From positions 1 through 64,000 of the forward strand of contig NZ_JAEPBG010000009.1 of assembly GCF_016632335.1 (NCBI RefSeq): a stretch of 64,000 nt of DNA. Direction: 5' to 3'. The notes beneath the pieces are model-generated. The model made no database searches. It was not told where the DNA came from and worked only from the letters and a program-made list of their open reading frames with translations. The number at the start of each line of letters is the position of its first letter. Positions within the stretch are counted from its first letter, which is position 1. A program made the translations under genes and the position numbers. This DNA is from Noviherbaspirillum pedocola (GTDB lineage Bacteria; Pseudomonadota; Gammaproteobacteria; Burkholderiales; Burkholderiaceae_D). Below are positions 1 through 8,810 of the stretch, in pieces.

Positions 1-35
1 TTTGCGATATCAATCCCTACAGGCATGAGTAACAT
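1..35 (-). CDS. IS110-family transposase, N-terminus only (runs off the left edge)
   Basis: Reading leftward from position 35, an ATG is followed by residues MLLMPVGIDIAK and then the window ends. GIDIAK with its first-strand aspartate is the usual start of IS110-family DEDD transposases. A GGAGG ribosome site lies at 41-45, 5 bases upstream. The roughly 90 bases between this start and the broken IS3 orfB at about 127 would be the noncoding end of the element. Only 11-12 codons are visible, so IS110 versus IS1111 group cannot be decided. Confidence 0.65.
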   Translation of the reverse strand, partial: MLLMPVGIDIA

Positions 36-121
36 AGTGACCTCCGATGCAAAATCACGACTCCCTGACGAGCTAACTATATTCTTTCGGCCAAGGCTGA
101 CCAGGGCGGGAGGCGTTCATA

Positions 122-925
122 TCATTGTTCAAAGGCGATGGCCAAGTTATGTACCGCCGTCACGGCATCGGGCTTGGGCATGAAGGCGATGTAATCGCGC
201 TTCATCGTCTTCACGAAGCTCTCTGCCATGCCATTGCTCTGTGGGCTGCATACCGGCGTCGTCAGTGGCTTGAGCCCCAGTTCGGCAGCAAACATCCTGG
301 TGCGCTCGGCAATATACCCTGAGCCGTTATCGGTCAGCCACTCGATTTCCTCTGGCGCCTTCAGCGTCGCGCCAAAGCGGTTTTCTACCGCGGCCAGCAT
401 GACATCGCGTACGACATCGCCGCTATGCCCGCCGGTGGTGGCGACCCAGCTCATGGCTTCCCGGTCGCAGCAATCCAGCGCAAACGTCACCCGTAATGGC
501 TCCCCGTTCTCACAGCGGAACTCGAAGCCGTCCGAGCACCAGCGTTGGTTGCTTTTGGGGACGGCGACTTTGCCATCGTGCCGCCGCTGTGCCCGTGGCG
601 GTATTGGCCGGCGCTGCAGTAGCAAGCCATGCGTGCGCATGACGCGATAGACGCGCTTGGCATTGACAGCAACTGCACCCTGGCGCTCTCGTTGGCGTCG
701 CAACAGTCCCCAAACGCGGCGGTAACCATAGCTCGGCAAGTGCGCTATCGACGCGCGGATTTCCTCCACCAGGCCAGCATCGTCAGTCTTGCGCGCGGAA
801 CGTCCATCCTGCCAGCCAGTTGGCCGGGCCAGTTTGACTGCCACATTCGAGCGCGCTACGCCGAGAACTTCACAGACCCGCTTCACAGGTCGTCCCCTGG
901 CAATAAGGGCGAGCGCGCTAGCCAT
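122..925 (-). pseudogene. IS3-family (IS2 group) transposase OrfB, 3'-truncated
   Basis: Carries the integrase core (DDE) of IS2-group OrfB: the WCSDGFEF block, the LTDNGSGY block with the second aspartate, and [14 protein letters not shown] with the glutamate. The protein ends at ...AIAFEQ, lacking the last 25-30 residues present in copy 2 at 12692-13564. The final stop is created at the junction with the IS110-like element. Orf overlap with orfA is 43 bases. The frameshift region around the start (CGAAAATGG on the coding strand) has only four A residues, versus seven in copy 2. Probably inactive. Confidence 0.85.
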
Positions 926-1342
926 TTTCGCGACTTCATTACCTCCACGGCTTCCTTGAGAATCTCGTTCTCCATTGTCTTCTTGCCGAGAAGCCGCTGC
1001 AGTTCCTTGATTTGCTTGAGCGCGTCATTGAGTTCGGAGGCTGGCACCACTTCTTCGCCGGCGCTGACTGCTGACAGGCTGCCGTTCTGGTACAGCTTGC
1101 GCCAATGGAAGAGCTGGTTGGGGTTGACGCCATGCTGGCGTGCCACCATCGAAACCGTCTTTCCCGGCTCGCAGCTCTCCCTAACCATCGCCAGTTTCTC
1201 GTCGGTTGACCACCGTCGCCGGCGCTCCGGACCCGTCAATACTTCCATCACTTCTTTCTTCGTATTAGTCATGAACACAGTCTTATGCCTACCCGCTATT
1301 TTAAGTGGGAGACTGTGTCCGGCATTTCAGGGGGCCGCTCCA
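128..1342 (-). mobile_element. IS3-family (IS2 group) insertion sequence, copy 1, truncated by the IS110-family element
   Basis: Contains orfA and orfB in the IS2-group arrangement. The orfA-proximal terminal repeat reads inward from 1342 as TGGAGCGGCCCCCTGAAATG, which resembles the end of copy 2 at 13987. The other end is missing because orfB stops abruptly after AFEQ near 122-128, where copy 2 continues with HYNTQHPHS. The homology breaks where the leader of the IS110-like gene begins, so the IS110-family element most likely inserted into this IS. Confidence 0.75.
883..1278 (-). CDS. IS3-family (IS2 group) transposase OrfA
   Basis: 131 residues with an N-terminal helix-turn-helix: [17 protein letters not shown], then [20 protein letters not shown] leucine-zipper-like segment follows ([20 protein letters not shown]) and the end [18 protein letters not shown] overlaps orfB. 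Normally OrfA-OrfB fusion by -1 frameshifting gives the transposase. It is intact here, but its partner orfB is truncated. Related to, but clearly diverged from, the copy at 13522-13923, so the two IS copies are different elements. Confidence 0.85.
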   Translation of the reverse strand: MFMTNTKKEVMEVLTGPERRRRWSTDEKLAMVRESCEPGKTVSMVARQHGVNPNQLFHWRKLYQNGSLSAVSAGEEVVPASELNDALKQIKELQRLLGKKTMENEILKEAVEVMKSRKWLARSPLLPGDDL

Positions 1343-1804
1343 GTTGTCATTGTGAAACATTGCGAGAATCGGCCATCCTGATGATAGGGGACCGAGGGCG
1401 CTTTGAAGGTGGGCTATCCAAAATCCTGAGCCGCGTATGCATGAGCGGCCGACGAGCCTGAACGACGTCCCCAGCTTACCTCTGTTGTTGAATGCTTCAG
1501 CTAGCTATTCAAAGTCCAAATCATCACTTTTCAACGCGTCGTTGACGGGCTTGGGCTCAGGTGTCCTGTCGTACAGGCGGCGCTGATTTTGGCTCGACAT
1601 TAACGGTCAACTGGTGTGAAACACACCAATAAAGTCACTGTAGTTGCTAATTATCAACATAAATTCGATTCCACTCGGAAATAATTGCGGTGCCTGCTCC
1701 AGTTCAGTAGGATGAATTTCGAGCAATATCAGACGTGCCATTTAAAAAATACTTAATGGAACGCGGCGGTTTTTGGTTGCGACGTAGCCTCGCTCGGAGG
1801 AAAC
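1343..1804. other. Intergenic stretch with a 31-codon ORF, possible gene remnant
   Basis: No full gene is visible. On the minus strand an ATG at 1600 opens a 31-residue frame (MSSQNQRRLYDRTPEPKPVN and on to KSDDLDFE) ending at 1505. Its acidic, hydrophilic tail looks like the C-terminus of a larger protein, and there is no ribosome site, so it is more likely a remnant than a gene. The right part (1620-1740) is AT-rich and leads into the ribosome site of the 1805 gene. Confidence 0.3.
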
Positions 1805-2242
1805 ATGGATACATTGCTTGATTCTACAGACAGCATCGATGGGCCAAGGGACGGAACCTTGTCGAGCAATATCTTGGAAGGGGACTGGGTCGCCTATCGA
1901 CAACACCTTTTGGAGGCCGCTAATCAAAGTCCGAGGGTCCTCAACGCTTATGGTGGGTTATTGCCATACAAGCGCGCAGGTGCTTTGGCATATCTTGGAC
2001 GGCGGGCCCAGTTGCATGGAGGGGTATGTAGTCGGATACAGCCACGCATCCTGACCAGCATCTTCGTCGCCGAGCTTGGCGTTGCAAACGAAACACAGCG
2101 GTTTATGCGCTATCCCTGGCTCAAAACGTTGTTGAGCCTCCTTGCGGAAATGGAAAAAATTCAGGACGACATGGCGGCCGGTGCGAACGTAATTTCTCTT
2201 GTGCCGCCTTCCAAAGTTTCGGCAGTGAATGAAGCGCGCTGA
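1805..2242 (+). CDS. Hypothetical protein, 145 residues
   Basis: I do not recognise the family. A GGAGG at 1796-1800, four bases before the ATG, supports the start. The protein begins MDTLLDSTDSIDGPRD and ends VPPSKVSAVNEAR. It has no signal peptide or membrane segment and is probably cytoplasmic. Leucine-rich helical stretches sit around residues 30-60 and 95-120. It lies alone between IS debris and the convergent RND pump gene. Confidence 0.55.
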   Translation: MDTLLDSTDSIDGPRDGTLSSNILEGDWVAYRQHLLEAANQSPRVLNAYGGLLPYKRAGALAYLGRRAQLHGGVCSRIQPRILTSIFVAELGVANETQRFMRYPWLKTLLSLLAEMEKIQDDMAAGANVISLVPPSKVSAVNEAR

Positions 2243-2347
2243 GCAGCTTGTGATGGATGTCTGCGCGATGCTTGCGTTAGCTTCAACAATGTTCTGAAGG
2301 TATGCGAATGCAAAAGGGTGCTTGTCGGGAAAAGAACGAGTCCGACA

Positions 2348-5300
2348 CTAATTATTGGGCTGCCTGAACTTCCCGAATCGTAGCGACAGAGCCGGCAAGA
2401 CAAGAAGATTTAGCACGGTCGACGTAAAGAGTCCGCCTAGAATGACAATGGCCATCGGGCCTTCAATTTCATTTCCTGGTTCGCCGCTTTGAAGGGCGAG
2501 TGGCAGCAGACCAAGCCCCGTCACCAGCGCAGTCATCAAAATGGGCGCGAGCCGCTCAGTGGCGCCTAAGGTTGCAGTGTCCATATTCCACGGGCGCCCC
2601 TCCTGATGTACCAGGTGTTGATAATGCGAGATGAGCATGATGGAGTTGCGAAGCGTAATGCCGAACAGCGTGACGAAACCCACCATCGAACCAAGTGACA
2701 TGACGCCGCCCGTTGCAAAAACGGTCAGGACTCCACCGACGAGCGCGAACGGCAGGTTGCTCATCACGAGCAGCAAGCCGCGTACGCTGCGTAGCGCAAG
2801 AAAAACGAGCAAGCAGATAGCGACGGCAGCAATGGCGAAATCCATTGTAAGGTCCCGCTGCGCATGGGCTTGGGCTTGTGCCTCCCCGGAGAAGACGACG
2901 TTGTAGCCCTTGGAGAGCTTCAGTTGCGAGCTGACTCGCCTCTTTGCTTCATCTGTGAACTGAGCGACCGATGTCCCGTTGACCTGTGCGGTGACTGTCT
3001 GAAGCCTCTGACCGCCATTGTGAAGAACTAGATACCGACCGTCGGTTTGTCGGATATCGGCAAGCTTGTTGAGCGGGATGACCGCGCCGTCCGCAGTGCG
3101 TAACGGTAGCTCACCAATCTGAGACGGGCTGTTGCGAGCACCAGCATCCAAGAGGACGGCGACATTGAAAACCGCACTGGCTTCATAAACTTGCGCGACT
3201 TCCGCACCCTGATAGGCCGCCTGGATGGCCTCCATGACGTCCACCGGCGCCAAGCCCCATCGGGTCAATTGGTCCTGGCGCAGGCGAATTGACAGTTGGG
3301 GCAGGGCAGCAGGTGCCTGTAGCGTCACACCAGAGGCTCCCGGGACTGAATTCAGCACCTTTACGACTTGGCCACCCAAGTTATCCAGCACGTCCAGATT
3401 GGGGCCAAAGACATTGACGATGACTGGAGCGGTATAGCCGGAAATCGTTTCCTGGACGCGCTCGGTTAGAAAGGTCTCCGCGGTAAAGACCAGCCCGGGA
3501 AAGCCTGCCAAGCTCTTGCGCATGGCAGCCATAGTCTGCTCCTGTTCTTCTGCGCCCAGTCCGGACTTCAAGTCGACTTCAAATTCGCTGTACTGTGGGC
3601 CGAACACGTCAACCCCGCGCTCGGCCCTCCCGACGCGTTGGGCAACGGACCTGATATTGGGGACTTGGAGCAAGGCTCGGCTAACGCGTTCGCCAATGCG
3701 CATGGATTCTTGGACAGAAGTGCCGGGTACAGCCTGCATGTGGACGATGAAGTGTCCTTCGCGCAGTTCGGGCAAATACTCCCTGCTGAAGAATGGGATG
3801 GCAATCAAGGCCGCGACCAGAAAGCCGCCGAAGGCAATCAGTGCGAGAGCCCAATGCTCCTCCACTTCACGGAGGATGGCGGTATAGCGCACCTTCAGCC
3901 ATCGGTACATGCGCGGTTCATCCTTATCCTCGGTGCGTCCGGCGAGCATGGTGTAGCAAAGCGCCGGCGTTACCGTAAGAGCGACCAAGAGTGATGCCAT
4001 GATGGCCAGGATGTAGGCGATGCCTAGGGGGGCGAACAACTTCCCAGCGACGCCGGACAGAGTCAAAACAGGTAGAAAAATTGCAGCTACGGTGAACGTG
4101 GCGTAAATGACGACGCCGCGCACTTCAGTCGAAGCATCAACGACGACCTGAATCGCAGGTTGGGGATTTGGCAGGCGGCGGTTTTCCCGCAGACGTCGAT
4201 AAATGTTCTCGACGTCAATAATGGCGTCGTCCACAACTTCGCCCAGAGCGATTGCCAACCCACCCAGCGTCATGGTGTTGAGAGGGACGCGAAAGTGGTA
4301 CAGAACGATGACTGCCGCCAGCAGGGATAGCGGGATAGCCGTTACCGAGATAAAGGCGGTCCTAACATTGAGCAGGAAGAGAAATAGGACAATGACAACC
4401 AGCGCGCCGCCGACCAATAGTGCCACGCGCAAATGTCCGGTCGACGTCATGATGAAATTGGCTGGTCGGAACAGCTTGGGATGGAGTTCGATGCCGTTGG
4501 CTTCTAGTTGGGGCCGCAACTCAGCCAGAGCGCTTTCGACATTCTTGGTGACGGATACGACGTCGGAGCCGTACTGATTGCTGACCATAAGCACGACGCC
4601 CGGTATCCCTTGTATATTCGCGCCACTGACAGGCACTTCCTGGCCGACTACCACCTTCCCAACATCAGCGAGCCGCACTGTAGAACCATTCTTCTGAAGC
4701 AGCACCACTTGCCCCAGCTGTTCGGCATTCGTGGTTTGCCCAATGGTAGTTAGAACGAGGCGCTGGTTAGGTGTGTCGAGTACCCCGGCCCCGCTGATGC
4801 CGGTCGCTCGTTGTGCAGCATTCACCACATCATGGAGAGAAAGACCGAGCCTTACCAGTTTGTTGGGGTCTACTTGCACTTGATACTGCTTGATTTCACC
4901 GCCATAGACGCTGATATCGGAGACACCCTGGCTGCCCAGCAACCTCGGTTTGATAGTCCAATCAGCAATAGTGCGCAGCTCCATCAGTGACCGTGTTTTC
5001 GAAGTGAGCCCGAGGCCCAGTACCAGCGTGCTTGACGAACTTAAAGGCGTCATCTTGGGCGTTCCGACATCGGCAGGTAAAGACCCCGCAACTGTTGTCA
5101 GCTGCTCCGCGACAGTCTGGCGCGCGCGGTGAATGTCGGTCGCCTCGTCGAAGATGAGGGTGATTACCGATACCCCTTGAATTGATTGCGAGCGCATCGA
5201 CTGCAGACCGATGGAGCCGCCGAGCACGTTCTCCACGCGTTGAGTAACTAACTGCTCAACCTGCTCGGAAGACAATCCAGGAGCTTCCGTCTGGATGGTC

Positions 5301-5440
5301 ACCAAGGGCGGCGTAAACTCAGGGAACACATCAAGCCTGCTCTGGCGGAAGGCGTGGATGCCGTACGCAAAGACAAGGCAGGCAAGTACAAAAATGACGC
5401 CACGCAGGCGCACTGAGAATTCGATAATTGGTGTCAGCAT
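2348..5440 (-). CDS. Heavy-metal efflux RND pump (CzcA/CusA family), inner-membrane subunit
   Basis: 1030 residues, full length for an HME-type RND transporter, with the usual two halves of one N-terminal helix, a periplasmic loop and five more helices. The proton-relay segment near residue 400 reads ALGEVVDDAIIDVENIYRRL, with paired aspartates in helix 4. This differs from the DFGxxVDGAVV form of zinc/cobalt/cadmium CzcA and from the copper/silver CusA form, so the substrate cannot be named. Proton-driven export out of the cell through the tripartite complex is expected. It is the last gene of a three-gene operon, 18 bases after the adaptor gene. Confidence 0.9.
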   Translation of the reverse strand: MLTPIIEFSVRLRGVIFVLACLVFAYGIHAFRQSRLDVFPEFTPPLVTIQTEAPGLSSEQVEQLVTQRVENVLGGSIGLQSMRSQSIQGVSVITLIFDEATDIHRARQTVAEQLTTVAGSLPADVGTPKMTPLSSSSTLVLGLGLTSKTRSLMELRTIADWTIKPRLLGSQGVSDISVYGGEIKQYQVQVDPNKLVRLGLSLHDVVNAAQRATGISGAGVLDTPNQRLVLTTIGQTTNAEQLGQVVLLQKNGSTVRLADVGKVVVGQEVPVSGANIQGIPGVVLMVSNQYGSDVVSVTKNVESALAELRPQLEANGIELHPKLFRPANFIMTSTGHLRVALLVGGALVVIVLFLFLLNVRTAFISVTAIPLSLLAAVIVLYHFRVPLNTMTLGGLAIALGEVVDDAIIDVENIYRRLRENRRLPNPQPAIQVVVDASTEVRGVVIYATFTVAAIFLPVLTLSGVAGKLFAPLGIAYILAIMASLLVALTVTPALCYTMLAGRTEDKDEPRMYRWLKVRYTAILREVEEHWALALIAFGGFLVAALIAIPFFSREYLPELREGHFIVHMQAVPGTSVQESMRIGERVSRALLQVPNIRSVAQRVGRAERGVDVFGPQYSEFEVDLKSGLGAEEQEQTMAAMRKSLAGFPGLVFTAETFLTERVQETISGYTAPVIVNVFGPNLDVLDNLGGQVVKVLNSVPGASGVTLQAPAALPQLSIRLRQDQLTRWGLAPVDVMEAIQAAYQGAEVAQVYEASAVFNVAVLLDAGARNSPSQIGELPLRTADGAVIPLNKLADIRQTDGRYLVLHNGGQRLQTVTAQVNGTSVAQFTDEAKRRVSSQLKLSKGYNVVFSGEAQAQAHAQRDLTMDFAIAAVAICLLVFLALRSVRGLLLVMSNLPFALVGGVLTVFATGGVMSLGSMVGFVTLFGITLRNSIMLISHYQHLVHQEGRPWNMDTATLGATERLAPILMTALVTGLGLLPLALQSGEPGNEIEGPMAIVILGGLFTSTVLNLLVLPALSLRFGKFRQPNN

Positions 5441-5458
5441 GTTGAGGGCGGGAGATGG

Positions 5459-6505
5459 TCAGTCTTTGCTCAACAAGGCACGGCTTTCTTCGGATAGGAG
5501 AAGCTGTGCACCGCGGACGACGACCTGTTCGCCGGCCCTGAATCCACGTGTCACAAGGTAATCCCCATTCCTTGGGATGCTTGCGTCAACTGCCCGACGC
5601 TCAAAGGTCGTGGCTGTGGTTCGGGCATACGCCCAAGGCTGGCCACCGTACCAGACGATGGCATTCGCCGGGATATCTAGGCCGATATCTTGGGCTTTCC
5701 CGAGATGTCCAATCACGCGGGCGCCAACCGCGAGTGGCGTAGAGGTTCGGTAGAAATAGGCTCGACCTTGGACGTTCGGGTCGGTTTGCGGCGACTCCGA
5801 CACCAGCCGAGCCTGGATGGGAGCGTCCCCGTTTCCGTATAGCGTCAAGGTGGCCGGAGCCGGCGCGGACTGTGACATCAGCACTATGCGAATGAGCACT
5901 TCGCGACGAGCCGTAAATGGAGCAAGTTCGGGAGACCGGGGCGAAGTTACCCAACTTGTAACGGTGGCTCCGAATTGCTGGCGTATCGAGCCAGCTACCG
6001 CGTTGGTCGTAGCCTGCGCGACGTTTAATTTTGCAGTCGCAGCGGCGTCTGCAGCGCTCGCGGCGCCGAATGCCTTCTGCGACACATTCTGGTCGTCCTC
6101 ATATAGTGCTCTGACTCGACCTAGCTCTGCTCGACTTGTCGCCGACTCGGTCTTGGCTGCGCTGAGGTCAGCGAGAGCAGATGTATAGCGACTGGATAGC
6201 TCTACCAATGGCTGGAGGTCGACGACAGTGCCATAAACGGTAGGGCCGTCTGCGGCCGCCATCTCTTCGATTGCCGCCGTCTGAATTCCACTGTGCGTTT
6301 GGGATGCCTGGTCTACCGTTAGCGTCGTGACGCCGTCCTTGACCTCGATAGTGACTGAGTTGCGTACCGGGGCTTCCCGCTCCGCCTCATTAGATTGTTC
6401 GCCCTTGCTCAGCCAGTACTCGCCCAATATGGCCAAAGCCAAGATGGTCGGAGACAGCAATAAGAGGCCTTTGAGGATTGTTCTTTTTGATTTTGATATG
6501 GTCAT
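5459..6505 (-). CDS. RND efflux periplasmic adaptor (CzcB/HlyD family)
   Basis: 348 residues with one N-terminal membrane anchor (about residues 10-27, KGLLLLSPTILALAILG). An alpha-hairpin region rich in Ala and Gln follows around 100-165, then beta-barrel and membrane-proximal domains ending at LLLSEESRALLSKD. It lacks the N-terminal His-rich extension of some CzcB proteins. It bridges the inner-membrane pump and the outer-membrane channel. The start codon overlaps the stop of the outer membrane gene by four bases (ATGA), so translation is coupled. Confidence 0.88.
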   Translation of the reverse strand: MTISKSKRTILKGLLLLSPTILALAILGEYWLSKGEQSNEAEREAPVRNSVTIEVKDGVTTLTVDQASQTHSGIQTAAIEEMAAADGPTVYGTVVDLQPLVELSSRYTSALADLSAAKTESATSRAELGRVRALYEDDQNVSQKAFGAASAADAAATAKLNVAQATTNAVAGSIRQQFGATVTSWVTSPRSPELAPFTARREVLIRIVLMSQSAPAPATLTLYGNGDAPIQARLVSESPQTDPNVQGRAYFYRTSTPLAVGARVIGHLGKAQDIGLDIPANAIVWYGGQPWAYARTTATTFERRAVDASIPRNGDYLVTRGFRAGEQVVVRGAQLLLSEESRALLSKD

Positions 6506-7962
6506 TTGGCGAACTCACTCAGGCTGTCGGGAACAGTCGGGCCGGAAATTGGCCGCTGCATCGCATCTTCGATTTTTCCGACTGCCTGCTGCATCTGGAC
6601 GGTGGCATCCAACACCGCGAGTCGGGCGAGGAGTTCGGTTTTCTCGGCCAAGGTCAGGGACATTCGGTCGTCTTGGCCCAATTCCAGTGCGCGTTGAGCG
6701 GTCCGTAGTTGACGACGTTGAACAGCCAATTGGCTCTCGTTTTGGCTCATCATCCCACGGGTGGTGTTGTAGGCAGCGACGGCGCTGTCGACTTCGGCGA
6801 AGGCCTTTGCTTCTAGCTGTTTCACGCGCGCTTCCGCCTCAAGCCGCCGGCTGCGCGCTTCAGCGATGGGCCCTTCGTTCCGGTTGAAAATCGGCAGTTC
6901 CAGACCCGTGAAGTCAAAGCCGACCTTGTGCGCGCCTTGGTCGAAGGTGTACCCGGGCCCAAGATGCAGGTTCGGGTACTGCCTGGCCACCTCAAGCTGA
7001 AGCGCGGCTTGGCTGACTTCGTATTGCGCCAAGCCCTCGAGTACATCTGCCCGGTTCAGCAATGCTTGCCGCCGAATTCCCTGTGGCGGCAATTCTGGGA
7101 CAGGAGAGCTGAACCCGGTCAGGTCCAGTTGTGCATTGGAGAGTGCCTCTGCCCGCAATCCGAGCACCGACGCGACCCGGACTTTGGCCGCTGCCATCTC
7201 GCGTTGGACAGCCAGTAGTTCGTTCCTGTCCTGAATCAGCGAAAGCCGTTGTTGGTTCACTTCCCAAGTCGATGCATAACCGGCTGCCAGGCGTTTTTCC
7301 AAAATCGTTACCAGCTTCTGGTCCAGGTCAACCTGCCGTTGGAGAAGTCCGAAGCGTTCTGACGTCGACCAGAGGGAGAGGAGTTGCTCCCTTAGCTGAC
7401 TCCGGATGCTCCAAGCGACATTCGCAGTCTGAAGGCGAGCAGCAGTGACGAGGTGGCCCGCCTCATTCACTCGATAACCGCGTTTGCCCGCCGTCTCAAT
7501 TGGAATATCCAGTGCGAACCCGACTATCCAGGGAGACACGCCGGTATTCGGATTCACCGTCCATTGCAAAGGAAATTGCAGAACCGGGTTTGGCCGCTGG
7601 GCCGCCGTGACTTGGCCAGCCTCCGTTGTCGCCAGTTTGGCTCGCACAGCTTGGAGGTCCGGATTGAAGAAGAGCGCTGCCAAGGTCAGGCTATCGAGAT
7701 TCCATCGTTGAGGCGGCCAGGATTGTCCTGCTTGGCGAGTATGGGCCTGGATGAAATCCCGGAGCTCCGGGGAGCTGAGTGAATGGCTACTCAGGTTCTG
7801 CGCAATGGTTTCTGCAGAAATCGGGCGTGCATCGTAGTGCTGGGTAGCACATGCGGCAAGAAGGCAGCAAAGCAATGGCAGAGCAAGTCGTCGCCAGGGA
7901 CGACATCGGTCCTCACTAGCTATATATTGTTTTAATGACAATTTCGCACTCGGAGATATCAT
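6502..7962 (-). CDS. Outer-membrane efflux lipoprotein (TolC/CzcC family)
   Basis: 486 residues. The N-terminus has a lipoprotein signal with lipobox LLAAC at about residues 34-38, after a long charged stretch. No internal Met allows a shorter start before the lipobox. Two outer-membrane-efflux repeats follow with typical coiled-coil segments (for example TTEAGQVTAAQRPNPVLQFP and EARSRRLEAEARVKQLEAKA). It is the first gene of the RND operon. The promoter must lie in the 185-base gap facing the response regulator gene. Confidence 0.85.
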   Translation of the reverse strand: MISPSAKLSLKQYIASEDRCRPWRRLALPLLCCLLAACATQHYDARPISAETIAQNLSSHSLSSPELRDFIQAHTRQAGQSWPPQRWNLDSLTLAALFFNPDLQAVRAKLATTEAGQVTAAQRPNPVLQFPLQWTVNPNTGVSPWIVGFALDIPIETAGKRGYRVNEAGHLVTAARLQTANVAWSIRSQLREQLLSLWSTSERFGLLQRQVDLDQKLVTILEKRLAAGYASTWEVNQQRLSLIQDRNELLAVQREMAAAKVRVASVLGLRAEALSNAQLDLTGFSSPVPELPPQGIRRQALLNRADVLEGLAQYEVSQAALQLEVARQYPNLHLGPGYTFDQGAHKVGFDFTGLELPIFNRNEGPIAEARSRRLEAEARVKQLEAKAFAEVDSAVAAYNTTRGMMSQNESQLAVQRRQLRTAQRALELGQDDRMSLTLAEKTELLARLAVLDATVQMQQAVGKIEDAMQRPISGPTVPDSLSEFAK

Positions 7963-7987
7963 GGCGTCCCAACGCTATCGGCGCAAA

Positions 7988-8093
7988 CTTAGCAAATACT
8001 TAGAAAGTATTATTTTGCGTCAGCATTTGTTGATTGATGGAATGTATGCCGGTATGGGCATAGGAAAGGTTGGCTTTCTAAGCCTTTGCTAAG
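7988..8093. promoter_or_regulatory. Two paired direct-repeat sites for an OmpR-type regulator in the divergent promoter region
   Basis: CTTAG occurs at 7988 and 7999 on the + strand, and CTAAG at 8078 and 8089. Each pair is spaced exactly 11 bases, one helical turn. This is the layout expected for dimers of PmrA/QseB/CzcR-type regulators. One pair sits just upstream of the efflux operon and the other, in opposite orientation, upstream of the response regulator gene. This suggests the regulator controls both operons. Binding itself is inference. Confidence 0.6.
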
Positions 8094-8147
8094 TTTGGGA
8101 TGAGATGCTGCTGCTACTTCCCGGCAAGCATTTGGAAAATGCAAGAA

Positions 8148-8810
8148 ATGAGAACCTTATTGGTAGAGGACGACCCACTTATCGGTGAAGCCGTGTGCCA
8201 AGCATTGCGGGATGCTTGCTACACGGTTGATTGGGCAACCGACGGGCGGGCAGCCTTGACGGCGACTACGACGGAAAACTATGCAGTCGTCATGCTCGAC
8301 CTGGGGCTTCCGGAACTGGATGGATTGAAGGTATTGCGAGAGCTTAGAGCCCACGGAAGCCGCGTGCCCGTTCTGGTAATCACGGCACGCCATGCAGTGG
8401 AAGACCGTATCGCCGGCTTGGACTTGGGCGCGGACGATTATCTGGTAAAGCCTTTCCATGTCGGTGAACTTCTCGCTCGAGTGCGCGCGCTTGCACGGCG
8501 CCAAGGACCGGACGTACCGCCGGTGCTACAGAACGGTAGCCTGTCGCTGGACCCCGCTACCCATGAGGTCTGGTACCAGGGCACGCTGCAGCAGTTGTCT
8601 GCGCGCGAGTTCGCCGTGCTCTACGAATTCCTCCGTCGACCCGGCATCATTCTTTCCCGCAGTGACCTGGAGCAGCGTATTTATGGTTGGAATGAAGAAG
8701 TCGAAAGTAACGCAGTCGAATTCCTCATCCACAGTCTGAGGAAAAAGCTCGACACCAGCGTCATCAGGAACATAAGGGGCGTCGGATGGATGATTCCAAA
8801 GGCACAGTGA
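8148..8810 (+). CDS. OmpR-family response regulator (QseB/PmrA/CzcR type)
   Basis: 220 residues from the ATG at 8148 (MRTLLVEDDPLIG). An upstream in-frame ATG at 8139 is possible, but the GGAAA ribosome site is better spaced for 8148. The N-terminal receiver domain has the acidic pair EDD, phospho-acceptor Asp in VVMLDLGLPELDG near residue 51, and Lys in YLVKPF near 101. The C-terminal winged helix contains LSAREFAVLYEFL and NAVEFLIHSLRKKL. Followed by its kinase with a 25-base overlap. Probably activates the divergent efflux operon in response to metal. Confidence 0.88.
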   Translation: MRTLLVEDDPLIGEAVCQALRDACYTVDWATDGRAALTATTTENYAVVMLDLGLPELDGLKVLRELRAHGSRVPVLVITARHAVEDRIAGLDLGADDYLVKPFHVGELLARVRALARRQGPDVPPVLQNGSLSLDPATHEVWYQGTLQQLSAREFAVLYEFLRRPGIILSRSDLEQRIYGWNEEVESNAVEFLIHSLRKKLDTSVIRNIRGVGWMIPKAQ

